Assembly: GCA_015494165.1 (NCBI GenBank)
Contig: WGBS01000323.1
Span: 1-13,128, forward strand
Direction: 5' to 3'
Source of the DNA: Gammaproteobacteria bacterium
Lineage (GTDB): Bacteria; Pseudomonadota; Gammaproteobacteria; S144-34
Length of the DNA: 13,128 bases
This document shows, in pieces, positions 1 through 7,278 of this stretch. Both the position numbers and the translations under genes were made by a program. The stretch's first letter is position 1, and each line of letters opens with the position of its first letter. A model generated the notes under the pieces. That model saw only the letters and a list, made by a program, of their open reading frames with translations, had not been told where the DNA came from and did not search any database.

Positions 1-734
1 ACCTCCGGCAGGTCAAGGTCGCCTGCCGCAGCTGCACCCTCCACGAGCTGTGCCTGCCGCTCGGCATCGAGGGCGAGGAGCTCGAGCGCCTCGACCGCAT
101 CATCCGACGGCGGCGCCCGCTCGCGCGCGGCGAGCACCTCTTCCGCCGCGGCGAGCCCTTCCGGGCCCTGTACGCGGTGCGCTCGGGCGCGATCAAGACC
201 TACACGCTCGACGAGGGCGGGCGCGAGCAGGTGACGGGCTTCCACCTGCCGGGCGAGCTGGTGGGGCTGGATGCGATCGGCGAGGGTCGGCACCCGCTGG
301 CCGCGCGCGCGCTCGAGCGCACCAGCGTGTGCGAGATCCCCTTCGAGCGCCTCGAGCCGCTCACGGCCGAGATCCCGGGCCTGCGCCGCCAGCTCCTGCG
401 CCTGATGAGCCGCGAGCTGGTGGAGGACGAGGCGCACCTCGCGCTGCTAGGCCAGCGCGACGCCGAGGGGCGGCTCGCCGCCTTTCTGCTGAGCCTGTCG
501 CAGCGCTATGCCCGGCGCGGCTTCTCGGCGCGCGAGTTCCGCCTGCCCATGTCGCGCACCGACCTCGCGAGCTACCTCGGCCTCGCCGTGGAGACCGTGA
601 GCCGCCTCTTCACGCGCTTCCAGGGCGAGGGCCTGCTCGAGGCCGAGCGCAAGCGGGTGCGCCTGCGCGACCTCGAGGGTCTGCGCGCGCTCGCCGCCGG
701 CGGCGAGCGGGCCCCCTGCCAGCGTGGCGCCTGA
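1..734 (+). CDS. fnr: FNR-type oxygen-sensing transcription regulator (5' end missing)
   Basis: Global regulator of the switch to low oxygen; a [4Fe-4S] cluster allows dimerisation and DNA binding. The gene enters from the left edge and is read in the frame starting at base 3; roughly 15-20 N-terminal residues are probably missing. The cluster ligands are visible as C-x2-C-x5-C (codons at 24, 33, 51) plus a fourth Cys in VCEIPF (330-332), the pattern of E. coli FNR. The effector-domain signatures RSGAIK and FHLPGELVG, and the helix-turn-helix with ETVSRLFTRFQ, follow FNR closely, and the E-x2-S-R of the recognition helix that reads TTGAT half-sites is kept. It is therefore expected to bind the FNR box that begins 12 bases after its stop. 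Family assignment is very secure; the exact start lies outside the window. Confidence 0.96.
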   Translation, partial: LRQVKVACRSCTLHELCLPLGIEGEELERLDRIIRRRRPLARGEHLFRRGEPFRALYAVRSGAIKTYTLDEGGREQVTGFHLPGELVGLDAIGEGRHPLAARALERTSVCEIPFERLEPLTAEIPGLRRQLLRLMSRELVEDEAHLALLGQRDAEGRLAAFLLSLSQRYARRGFSAREFRLPMSRTDLASYLGLAVETVSRLFTRFQGEGLLEAERKRVRLRDLEGLRALAAGGERAPCQRGA

Positions 735-746
735 GCGCCCCTGTTA

Positions 747-760
747 TTGACCTTTATCAA
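747..760 (+). promoter_or_regulatory. FNR box (anaerobox) upstream of ompW
   Basis: TTGAC-CTTT-ATCAA differs from the FNR consensus TTGAT-N4-ATCAA at one base. It lies just after the fnr stop. Its centre (753.5) is 41.5 bases before a start predicted from the -10 match at 783-788, which is class II FNR activator spacing. I saw no other TTGAT/ATCAA pair in the window. Confidence 0.85.
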
Positions 761-782
761 TCCCTGCTGCCCGCCGCCGAGG

Positions 783-788
783 CATAGT
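783..788 (+). promoter_or_regulatory. -10 element of the FNR-dependent promoter
   Basis: CATAGT matches TATAAT at 4 of 6 positions and sits at -12 to -7 if the FNR box is centred at -41.5, placing transcription start near 795. No good -35 is visible, as expected when FNR occupies that region. The leader before ompW would be about 81 bases. Confidence 0.6.
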
Positions 789-875
789 CTCCGCCCGGCC
801 TGTGCGGGGGTCGCCGGCGCCAGGCCCCGGGCGAGCGACGCGGCGACACGGGTCAACGAGGGGAGGATCAGGAAC

Positions 876-1514
876 ATGCGCATCCGGCACCTGACGGGGG
901 CGGCGGGGGCCGCGCTCCTGCTGGCGGTCTCGGCGGCGGCGCACGCCGCGGGACCCTGGTTCGTCCGCTTCGGCATCACCCACATCGCGCCCAACGACGA
1001 CTCGGACCGTCCGCCGCTGCTCGCCGCGGGCAGCAAGGTGAGCGTGGACGGCGACACGGGGCTGTCGGTCGCCATCGGCCGCTTCCTGACGGACCACGTG
1101 GCGGTGGAGGTGCTCGGGGCGCTGCCCTTCGAGCACGACATCAAGGGCGCGGGCAGCATCGCCTCGCTGGGCACGGTGGCGACGGCCAAGCAGCTCCCGC
1201 CCACGGTCACGCTCCAGTACCACTTCTCGCCGCAGGCGGCCTTCAGCCCCTATGCGGGCCTCGGGCTGAACTACACTTTCTTCTTCGACATCGAGACCAA
1301 GGGGGCGCTCGCCGGCACCTCGCTCGATCTCGACAGCTCCTGGGGGGCGGCGCTGCAGCTCGGCGCCGACTTCCGCCTCGCCGGCGACTGGCTGGGCAAC
1401 GTCGACGTGCGCTGGATCGACATCGACACCGAGGCGAGCGGCTCGGCCACCGGCACCTTCGACGTCCAGATCGACCCCTGGGTCGTGACCGTGGGGGTGG
1501 GGCGCCGCTTCTGA
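876..1514 (+). CDS. ompW: OmpW-family outer membrane beta-barrel protein
   Basis: Predicted 212-residue outer membrane protein of the OmpW family, whose members form eight-stranded barrels with a hydrophobic channel for small molecules. The ATG at 876 was chosen because GGAGG lies 9 bases upstream (862-866) and it opens directly into a signal peptide (MRIRHLTGAAGAALLLAVSA, cleaved after AAHA). The same frame is open further upstream from 747, but that would place non-signal sequence first and cover the FNR box. Family traits are the AGPWFVRFG start of the mature chain, the YHFSP and SPYAGLGLNYTFFF segments, the WGAALQLGADF strand, and a C-terminal Phe (GVGRRF) for BAM recognition. OmpW is under FNR/ArcA-type oxygen control in enterobacteria, consistent with the FNR box here. 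It leads directly into the cbb3 genes, 43 bases away. Confidence 0.9.
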   Translation: MRIRHLTGAAGAALLLAVSAAAHAAGPWFVRFGITHIAPNDDSDRPPLLAAGSKVSVDGDTGLSVAIGRFLTDHVAVEVLGALPFEHDIKGAGSIASLGTVATAKQLPPTVTLQYHFSPQAAFSPYAGLGLNYTFFFDIETKGALAGTSLDLDSSWGAALQLGADFRLAGDWLGNVDVRWIDIDTEASGSATGTFDVQIDPWVVTVGVGRRF

Positions 1515-1557
1515 GGCGCCCGCCCCCCTCCCGCATCCGCGCAGCAGGAGGTAGGCA

Positions 1558-2982
1558 ATGAGCAGCAGCGCGACGGCAGAGACCTACAACTACAAGGTCG
1601 TCCGCCAGTTCACGATCATGACCGTGGTCTGGGGGATCGTGGGCATGGCGGTGGGCGTGCTGATCGCCGCCCAGCTCGTCTGGCCCGAGCTGAGCTTCGG
1701 CGTCCCCTGGCTGACCTACAGCCGCCTGCGGCCGCTGCACACCAACGCCGTGATCTTCGCCTTCGGCGGCTCGGCGCTCTTCGCCACCAGCTACTACGTC
1801 GTCCAGCGCACCTGCCAGGTGCGCCTGTTCTCGGACAAGCTGGCGGCCTTCACCTTTTGGGGCTGGCAGGCGGTGATCGTGGGCGCAGCCATCACGCTGC
1901 CGCTCGGCATCACCACCAGCAAGGAGTACGCCGAGCTCGAGTGGCCGCTGGACCTGCTGATCACGGTGGTCTGGGTGGCCTACGCCATCGTCTTCTTCGG
2001 CACCATCCTCAGGCGCCGCACGCAGCACATCTACGTCGCGAACTGGTTCTACGGCGCCTTCATCCTCACCATCGCGCTGCTGCACGTGGTCAACAGCGCC
2101 GAGGTGCCGGTCTCCTGGTTCAAGTCCTACTCGGTCTACGCCGGCGCCATCGACGCCATGGTGCAGTGGTGGTACGGCCACAACGCCGTCGGCTTCTTCC
2201 TCACCGCCGGCTTCCTCGGAATGATGTACTACTTCGTGCCGAAGCAGGCGGGACGGCCCGTCTACTCCTACCGCCTGAGCGTGGTGCACTTCTGGGCCCT
2301 GATCTCGCTCTACATGTGGGCGGGGCCGCACCACCTGCACTACACGGCGCTGCCCGACTGGGCGCAGACGCTCGGCATGATCTTCTCGCTCATGCTGATC
2401 GCGCCCTCCTGGGGCGGCATGATCAACGGCATCATGACGCTCTCGGGCGCCTGGCACAAGCTGCGCACCGACCCCATCATCCGCTTCCTCATCGTGTCGC
2501 TGTCCTTCTACGGCATGTCGACCTTCGAGGGGCCGATGATGTCCATCAAGACGGTCAACGCCCTCTCGCATTACACCGACTGGACCATCGGCCATGTGCA
2601 CTCGGGCGCCCTCGGCTGGGTGGGGCTCGTGACCATCGGCTCGGTCTACGTGCTGCTGCCGCGGCTGTTCGGGCGCGAGCAGATGCACTCGATCAAGGCG
2701 ATCGAGGCCCACTTCTGGCTGGCGACCATCGGCATCGTGCTCTACATCGCCTCCATGTGGATCGCCGGCGTCATGCAGGGCCTCATGTGGCGGGCCGTCA
2801 ACGACGACGGCACCCTCACCTACAGCTTCGTCGAGAGCCTGAAGGCCATGTACCCGTACTACACGGTGCGCCTCCTCGGAGGCGTGCTCTACCTCGCGGG
2901 CATGCTGATCATGGCCTGGAACGTGTGGAAGACGGTCTCGGGGGCGCGGCCAGTCGAGGCGCCGGTGCCCCAGGCCGCCTGA
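1558..2982 (+). CDS. ccoN: cbb3-type cytochrome c oxidase subunit I (CcoN)
   Basis: Catalytic haem-copper subunit of the high-affinity cbb3 oxidase; it reduces O2 to water at a haem b3-CuB centre in the inner membrane and pumps protons. The 474-residue length and about 12 hydrophobic segments fit the family. Visible ligands are His61 (LHTNAV) and His348 for low-spin haem b, His346 for haem b3 (GHVHSG), and His208 (WWYGHNAV), His258 and His259 (AGPHHLHYT) for CuB. Tyr252, six residues before the His pair, is the cross-linked active-site tyrosine typical of cbb3 enzymes. Glu324 (STFEGPMMS) is the conserved glutamate near the active site. AGGAGGT at 1546-1552 supports the ATG. First structural gene of ccoNOQP; no FNR box lies in the 43 bases before it. 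Confidence 0.98.
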   Translation: MSSSATAETYNYKVVRQFTIMTVVWGIVGMAVGVLIAAQLVWPELSFGVPWLTYSRLRPLHTNAVIFAFGGSALFATSYYVVQRTCQVRLFSDKLAAFTFWGWQAVIVGAAITLPLGITTSKEYAELEWPLDLLITVVWVAYAIVFFGTILRRRTQHIYVANWFYGAFILTIALLHVVNSAEVPVSWFKSYSVYAGAIDAMVQWWYGHNAVGFFLTAGFLGMMYYFVPKQAGRPVYSYRLSVVHFWALISLYMWAGPHHLHYTALPDWAQTLGMIFSLMLIAPSWGGMINGIMTLSGAWHKLRTDPIIRFLIVSLSFYGMSTFEGPMMSIKTVNALSHYTDWTIGHVHSGALGWVGLVTIGSVYVLLPRLFGREQMHSIKAIEAHFWLATIGIVLYIASMWIAGVMQGLMWRAVNDDGTLTYSFVESLKAMYPYYTVRLLGGVLYLAGMLIMAWNVWKTVSGARPVEAPVPQAA

Positions 2983-2995
2983 GGGGGATACGCCT

Positions 2996-3607
2996 ATGGC
3001 CACGCATGAGGTGATCGAGAAGAACACCGGCCTGCTGGTGGTCTTCATCCTGCTCGTGGTGAGCATCGGCGGCCTCGTCGAGATCGTGCCGCTGTTCTTC
3101 CTCGACCAGACCACCAAGCCGGTCGAGGGGCTCAAGCCCTACTCGGCGCTGGAGCTCGAGGGGCGCGACATCTACATCCGCGAGGGCTGCTACGTGTGCC
3201 ACTCGCAGATGATCCGGCCCTTCCGCGCCGAGACCGAGCGCTACGGGCACTACTCGGTCGCGGGCGAGTTCGTCTACGACCACCCCTTCCAGTGGGGCTC
3301 GAAGCGCACCGGCCCCGATCTCGCCCGCGTCGGCGGTCGCTACAGCGACGAGTGGCACCGCGTGCACCTGATGAACCCGCGCGACGTGGTGCCCGAGTCG
3401 AACATGCCGGCCTTCCCGTGGCTCGCCGAGCGCGTGCTCGACGGCAAGCTCACCGCCCGCAAGATGCGCGTGCTGCGCAGCCTTGGGGTGCCCTACACCG
3501 ACGAGCAGATCGCCAAGGCCCGGGAGGAGGTGGCGGGCAAGACCGAGCTCGACGCCCTCATCGCCTATCTCCAGAGCCTCGGCCGCGCCATCCAGTCGCG
3601 GAGGTGA
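2996..3607 (+). CDS. ccoO: cbb3-type cytochrome c oxidase subunit II (CcoO), monohaem cytochrome c
   Basis: Membrane-anchored c-type cytochrome that passes electrons from CcoP to the haem b centre of CcoN. The protein has 203 residues: one N-terminal transmembrane segment (about 12-36), then a periplasmic domain with a single haem site Cys65-Tyr-Val-Cys68-His69 followed by SQMIRPF, a CcoO signature. Met137 in ESNMPAFPW is the probable axial ligand. The family motif YSVAGEFVYDHPFQWGSKRTGPDL is present in full. It starts 13 bases after the ccoN stop, with a G-rich Shine-Dalgarno (GAGGGGG) overlapping that stop, so translation is probably coupled. Confidence 0.98.
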   Translation: MATHEVIEKNTGLLVVFILLVVSIGGLVEIVPLFFLDQTTKPVEGLKPYSALELEGRDIYIREGCYVCHSQMIRPFRAETERYGHYSVAGEFVYDHPFQWGSKRTGPDLARVGGRYSDEWHRVHLMNPRDVVPESNMPAFPWLAERVLDGKLTARKMRVLRSLGVPYTDEQIAKAREEVAGKTELDALIAYLQSLGRAIQSRR

Positions 3608-3792
3608 GCGCCGTGGGCGGGATCGACTGGGGCACGGTGCAGGGCGTCGTGACCGCCGTGCTGATCGTGGTGTACGCCGGCATCTTCGCGTGGGCCTGGA
3701 GCCCCGCGCGCCGGAAGGCTTTCGCCGAGGCCGCGCGCGCCCCCCTCGAGGAGGAGGCGGCGGCCGCCGACGGGGGGAGAGACCATGAGTGA
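3604..3792 (+). CDS. ccoQ: cbb3 oxidase small subunit CcoQ/FixQ
   Basis: Small single-span membrane subunit that stabilises the cbb3 complex, in particular CcoP association. The 62-residue product is initiated at GTG 3604, which overlaps the ccoO stop as GTGA; a second GTG at 3613 is possible. Its start is not ATG, so it is easily missed. The layout is GIDWGTVQGVVTAVLIVVYAG (start of the span, about 12-30), then WAWSPARRKAF, the typical positively charged turn, and an acidic Ala/Glu tail. It overlaps the ccoP start by 8 bases (ATGAGTGA). Position between ccoO and ccoP, size and topology make the call firm despite low conservation of this family. Confidence 0.9.
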   Translation: MSAVGGIDWGTVQGVVTAVLIVVYAGIFAWAWSPARRKAFAEAARAPLEEEAAAADGGRDHE

Positions 3793-4687
3793 CTGGCTGA
3801 GCTGGTACATCACCATCCTCACGCTGGGCAACATCGCCGCCTGCTGGTGGCTGATCCGCTGGACCTCGAAGGCGCGCCCGGGCGAGGCCGCCGTGGGCGA
3901 GACCACGGGGCACGTCTGGGACGGCGACCTCAAGGAGTACAACAACCCGTTGCCGCGCTGGTGGCTGGGGCTGTTCTACATCACCATCGTCTTCTCCCTC
4001 GTCTATCTCGCCCTCTACCCCGGCCTCGGCAATTGGAAGGGGCTGCTCGGCTGGACCTCGACCGGGCAGTACGAGGAGGAGGTGAAGGAGGCCGAGGCCA
4101 GGTACGGGCCCATCTTCCAGCGCTACGCGAAGATGACGCCCGCGGCGCTCGCCGCCGACGAGAAGGCGATGGCCTCGGGGCGGCGGCTCTTCATGACCTA
4201 CTGCGCCGTGTGCCACGGCTCGGACGCGCGCGGCGGCCCCGGCTTCCCCAACCTCACGGACGACGACTGGCTGTGGGGCGGCGACTTCGAGACCATCAAG
4301 AAGACCATCCTCGACGGGCGTCAGGCCATGATGCCCGCCTGGGGCAAGACCCTCGGCGAGCGCGGCGTGGAGGAGGTGGCCGCCTACGTGCTGAGCCTCT
4401 CGGGGCGCAGCGCCGACCCGGCGCTGGTCGAGGCCGGGCGCGCGAAGTTCCGCACCTACTGCGCGGCCTGCCACGGCCCCGAGGGCAAGGGCAACCCGCT
4501 GATGGGCGCGCCCAACCTCACCGACGACGTGTGGCTCTACGGCGGCTCGCCCGAGACGATCAAGGAGACCATCCGCAACGGGCGCAAGGGCCGCATGCCG
4601 GCGCATCGCGCGCTGCTCGGCGAGGAGAAGGCGCACCTGCTCGCCGCCTACGTCTGGAGCCTGTCGCGGCGGGAGGCGGCGCGGTGA
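3785..4687 (+). CDS. ccoP: cbb3-type cytochrome c oxidase subunit III (CcoP), dihaem cytochrome c
   Basis: Entry point for electrons from soluble cytochromes c into the cbb3 oxidase. The 300-residue protein has two N-terminal membrane spans (about 4-24 and 58-79), the long form seen in many beta- and gammaproteobacteria. Between them lies the conserved TTGHVWDGDLKEYNNPLPRWW segment. Two periplasmic cytochrome c domains follow: Cys140-x2-Cys143-His144 with Met183 (MMPAWG), and Cys226-x2-Cys229-His230 with Met271 (RMPAHR). The NLTDDDWLWGG and NLTDDVWLYGG pair shows the internal duplication of the two domains. ATG at 3785 overlaps the end of ccoQ, and the stop overlaps the next gene as GTGA. Confidence 0.98.
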   Translation: MSDWLSWYITILTLGNIAACWWLIRWTSKARPGEAAVGETTGHVWDGDLKEYNNPLPRWWLGLFYITIVFSLVYLALYPGLGNWKGLLGWTSTGQYEEEVKEAEARYGPIFQRYAKMTPAALAADEKAMASGRRLFMTYCAVCHGSDARGGPGFPNLTDDDWLWGGDFETIKKTILDGRQAMMPAWGKTLGERGVEEVAAYVLSLSGRSADPALVEAGRAKFRTYCAACHGPEGKGNPLMGAPNLTDDVWLYGGSPETIKETIRNGRKGRMPAHRALLGEEKAHLLAAYVWSLSRREAAR

Positions 4688-4968
4688 GCGCGGCGGCACG
4701 GCCGCAGGCCGGCGACGAGGCGCTGCCCCTGGTGCAGCGCCTCGTCTCGGTGCTGTGGCCCTCCTTCCTCGTGGCGGGCCTCGGCACCGTGGGGCTGTTC
4801 ACGGCCTTCGACCCGCGCGAGATCGGCCAGTGCCTCGGGCACGAGGTCGACCGCCTCGGCGCCTACACCATGGGCTTCTTCGCCCTGTGGGCGCTGACGG
4901 CGTTGTCCAGCGCGCTCACCTGCTACTTCCGGCGTCCCTGCCACACGCCGCGCGAGACGGAGGACTGA
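4684..4968 (+). CDS. Small two-span membrane protein of unknown function in the cbb3 operon
   Basis: A 94-residue product starting at GTG 4684, overlapping the ccoP stop by four bases (GTGA), so translation is likely coupled to the oxidase subunits. Two hydrophobic helices are visible: SVLWPSFLVAGLGTVGLFTAF (start near residue 21) and TMGFFALWALTALSSALTCY (near 62-81). Between them is a short loop with FDPREIGQC. The C-terminal tail has Cys, then FRRPCH, so a Cys/Cys-His group lies at the membrane edge. The role is not known to me. The location among oxidase and copper-handling genes suggests an assembly or accessory part, which is inference. The WPSF, FDP and GFF motifs give it the look of a conserved family rather than a chance frame. 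Confidence 0.82.
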   Translation: MSAAARPQAGDEALPLVQRLVSVLWPSFLVAGLGTVGLFTAFDPREIGQCLGHEVDRLGAYTMGFFALWALTALSSALTCYFRRPCHTPRETED

Positions 4969-4970
4969 CG

Positions 4971-5104
4971 ATGGAGGCCCTCGAGATCCTCTTCGGAAGC
5001 TGGATCGGGATCCTGTCGCTCGTCACCGTGGTCGGCTCGATCGTGATCATCGGCGTGCTGGCCGCGGTCGGCCTGCGCAAGGCGCGCGAGGGCACGCGCG
5101 GGCC

Positions 5105-5108
<4 letters not shown>
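4971..5108 (+). CDS. 45-residue single-span membrane protein, DUF3149-like
   Basis: A 45-residue product from ATG 4971, two bases after the preceding stop, ending in an ATGA overlap with ccoG. The layout is MEALEILFGSWIGILSLVTV at the N-terminus, one membrane span (about 10-34), and a short basic tail (LRKAREG). This 'aromatic/Gly-Leu-Ser-Leu, one helix, basic tail' pattern resembles the small DUF3149 membrane proteins of proteobacteria; that match is from memory. Its tight placement between ccoP and ccoG suggests a role beside oxidase biogenesis, possibly as a small complex subunit. The chained overlaps on both sides are the main support that it is real. Confidence 0.72.
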
Positions 5109-6544
<1,436 letters not shown>

Positions 6545-6565
6545 GCAGAGGGGAGGCGAGCGACG

Positions 6566-7078
6566 ATGCACCATCCCGCCCCGGAACGGCCACGGCCCTG
6601 GTACCGCGAGCCCTGGCCGTGGGTGCTGATCGCGATCCCGCTGAGCGCGGTGCTCGGCGGCATCGCCACCGCCTGGATCGCGGCCGAGACGAGCGACGGC
6701 CTGGTCGTCGACGACTACTACCGCCAGGGCCTCGCCATCAACCGCGTGCTCGAGCGCGAGCGCCGCGCGCGCGAGCTCGGCGTCGGCGCCCAGGTGGTGT
6801 TCACGGCCGGGCGCGTGCGCGTGGTGCTGCGCGGGGCGGCGCCGCCGAAGATCCGCCTGCGGCTGCTGCACCCGACGCGCGAGGGCCACGACCGCGAGCT
6901 GCTGCTCGCAGGGACGGGCGGCGTGTACGAGGGCGCCCTCGAGGGGCTCGTGCCCGCCTACTGGCACGTGCAGCTCGAGCCCGCCGACCGGAGCTGGGTG
7001 CTCAAGGGCCGCGTGCGGCTCCCCGCCCCCGAGGCCGTGCTCTCGCTCGGCGCCGGCGGCGCGCTCGCAGCACGCTGA
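6566..7078 (+). CDS. ccoH: CcoH/FixH, cbb3 oxidase assembly protein
   Basis: Single-span membrane protein required for maturation or stability of the cbb3 oxidase and found associated with it. The 170 residues comprise a short N-terminus, a membrane helix (about 18-40, PWVLIAIPLSAVLGGIATAW), the family hallmark DGLVVDDYYRQGLAINRVLE, and a periplasmic beta-rich FixH domain ending near residue 155. GGGGAGG lies about 8 bases before the ATG. It is the last gene of the oxidase operon in this window: the next gene is 200 bases away behind a hairpin. Confidence 0.95.
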   Translation: MHHPAPERPRPWYREPWPWVLIAIPLSAVLGGIATAWIAAETSDGLVVDDYYRQGLAINRVLERERRARELGVGAQVVFTAGRVRVVLRGAAPPKIRLRLLHPTREGHDRELLLAGTGGVYEGALEGLVPAYWHVQLEPADRSWVLKGRVRLPAPEAVLSLGAGGALAAR

Positions 7079-7091
7079 CGGCCCCCCTTCC

Positions 7092-7127
7092 TGACCTGTC
7101 ATCTGCCATGTCATGACCCGTCATGAC
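7092..7127 (+). promoter_or_regulatory. Clustered inverted repeats, probable upstream activator site for sqr
   Basis: Two copies of TGAC-N2-GTCA occur at 7092-7101 and 7114-7123, with centres 22 bases (two helical turns) apart. The second is the heart of an 18-base inverted repeat, GTCATGACccGTCATGAC (7110-7127). The centres fall about 110 and 88 bases before the start predicted from the -24/-12 element, a normal position for sigma-54 enhancer sites. Which protein binds is unknown. Confidence 0.6.
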
Positions 7128-7130
7128 GCC

Positions 7131-7155
7131 CGCTGCGGACGGCGGTCCGCAAGCG
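7131..7155 (+). terminator. GC-rich hairpin after ccoH, possible terminator of the oxidase operon
   Basis: TGCGGAC-GGCG-GTCCGCA forms a perfect 7-base stem with a 4-base loop (7134-7151), extended by CGC/GCG (7131-7133 with 7153-7155) around one bulged A. It lies 52 bases after the ccoH stop. No T-run follows, so it is not a textbook intrinsic terminator; it could also be an RNA-stabilising end or part of the sqr control region. Confidence 0.45.
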
Positions 7156-7180
7156 GCCGAAACCGCTGTCGGGACGGACG

Positions 7181-7196
7181 TGGCATGCATGCTGCA
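7181..7196 (+). promoter_or_regulatory. Sigma-54 (-24/-12) promoter of sqr
   Basis: TGGCATG-CATG-CTGCA matches the sigma-54 consensus TGGCAyr-N4-TTGCw except for one T to C. The invariant GG (7182-7183) and GC (7194-7195) are separated by exactly 10 bases. Predicted start is near 7207. An overlapping 10-base palindrome GCATGCATGC (7183-7192) is an alternative reading. Confidence 0.62.
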
Positions 7197-7278
7197 AGCC
7201 TCCGGCGGGACCTGACTTGCGCCTGCCGCACCGATGGTCCACTGTGGCGGGCACCACGCCCCCGGGAGGAAGCGCGAC

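Larger units (their letters stand above)
7079..7278 (+). promoter_or_regulatory. Non-coding control region between ccoH and sqr
   Basis: The only + strand gap of this size between genes. I see no credible coding frame in it. In order it holds a cluster of TGAC-N2-GTCA repeats, a GC-rich hairpin, a sigma-54 type -24/-12 match, a leader of about 72 bases, and the Shine-Dalgarno GGGAGGA (7264-7270) of sqr. Each is listed separately. Confidence 0.7.

Noticed and set aside
747..875. An N-terminal extension of ompW starting at an ATG-like codon at 747.
   Set aside because: It would translate the FNR box and -10 region and bury the signal peptide; ATG 876 has a Shine-Dalgarno and opens directly into the signal peptide.
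1243..3135. A 630-codon open frame on the minus strand opposite ccoN.
   Set aside because: It is a shadow of ccoN created by high third-position GC; the sequence is His/Asp/Arg-rich with no recognisable protein features.
3354..3367. A second sigma-54 like TGGCAC...TGCA match inside ccoO.
   Set aside because: The GG to GC spacing is 8 rather than 10 bases and it lies within a conserved coding region.
2909..4699. A 596-codon open frame on the minus strand opposite ccoO, ccoQ and ccoP.
   Set aside because: Same shadow pattern; the real genes carry the CxxCH haem sites on the + strand.
7217..7245. A sigma-70 promoter for sqr beginning with TTGCGC.
   Set aside because: At 16-18 base spacing there is no reasonable -10 (CACTGT matches poorly); the -24/-12 element is a far better match.
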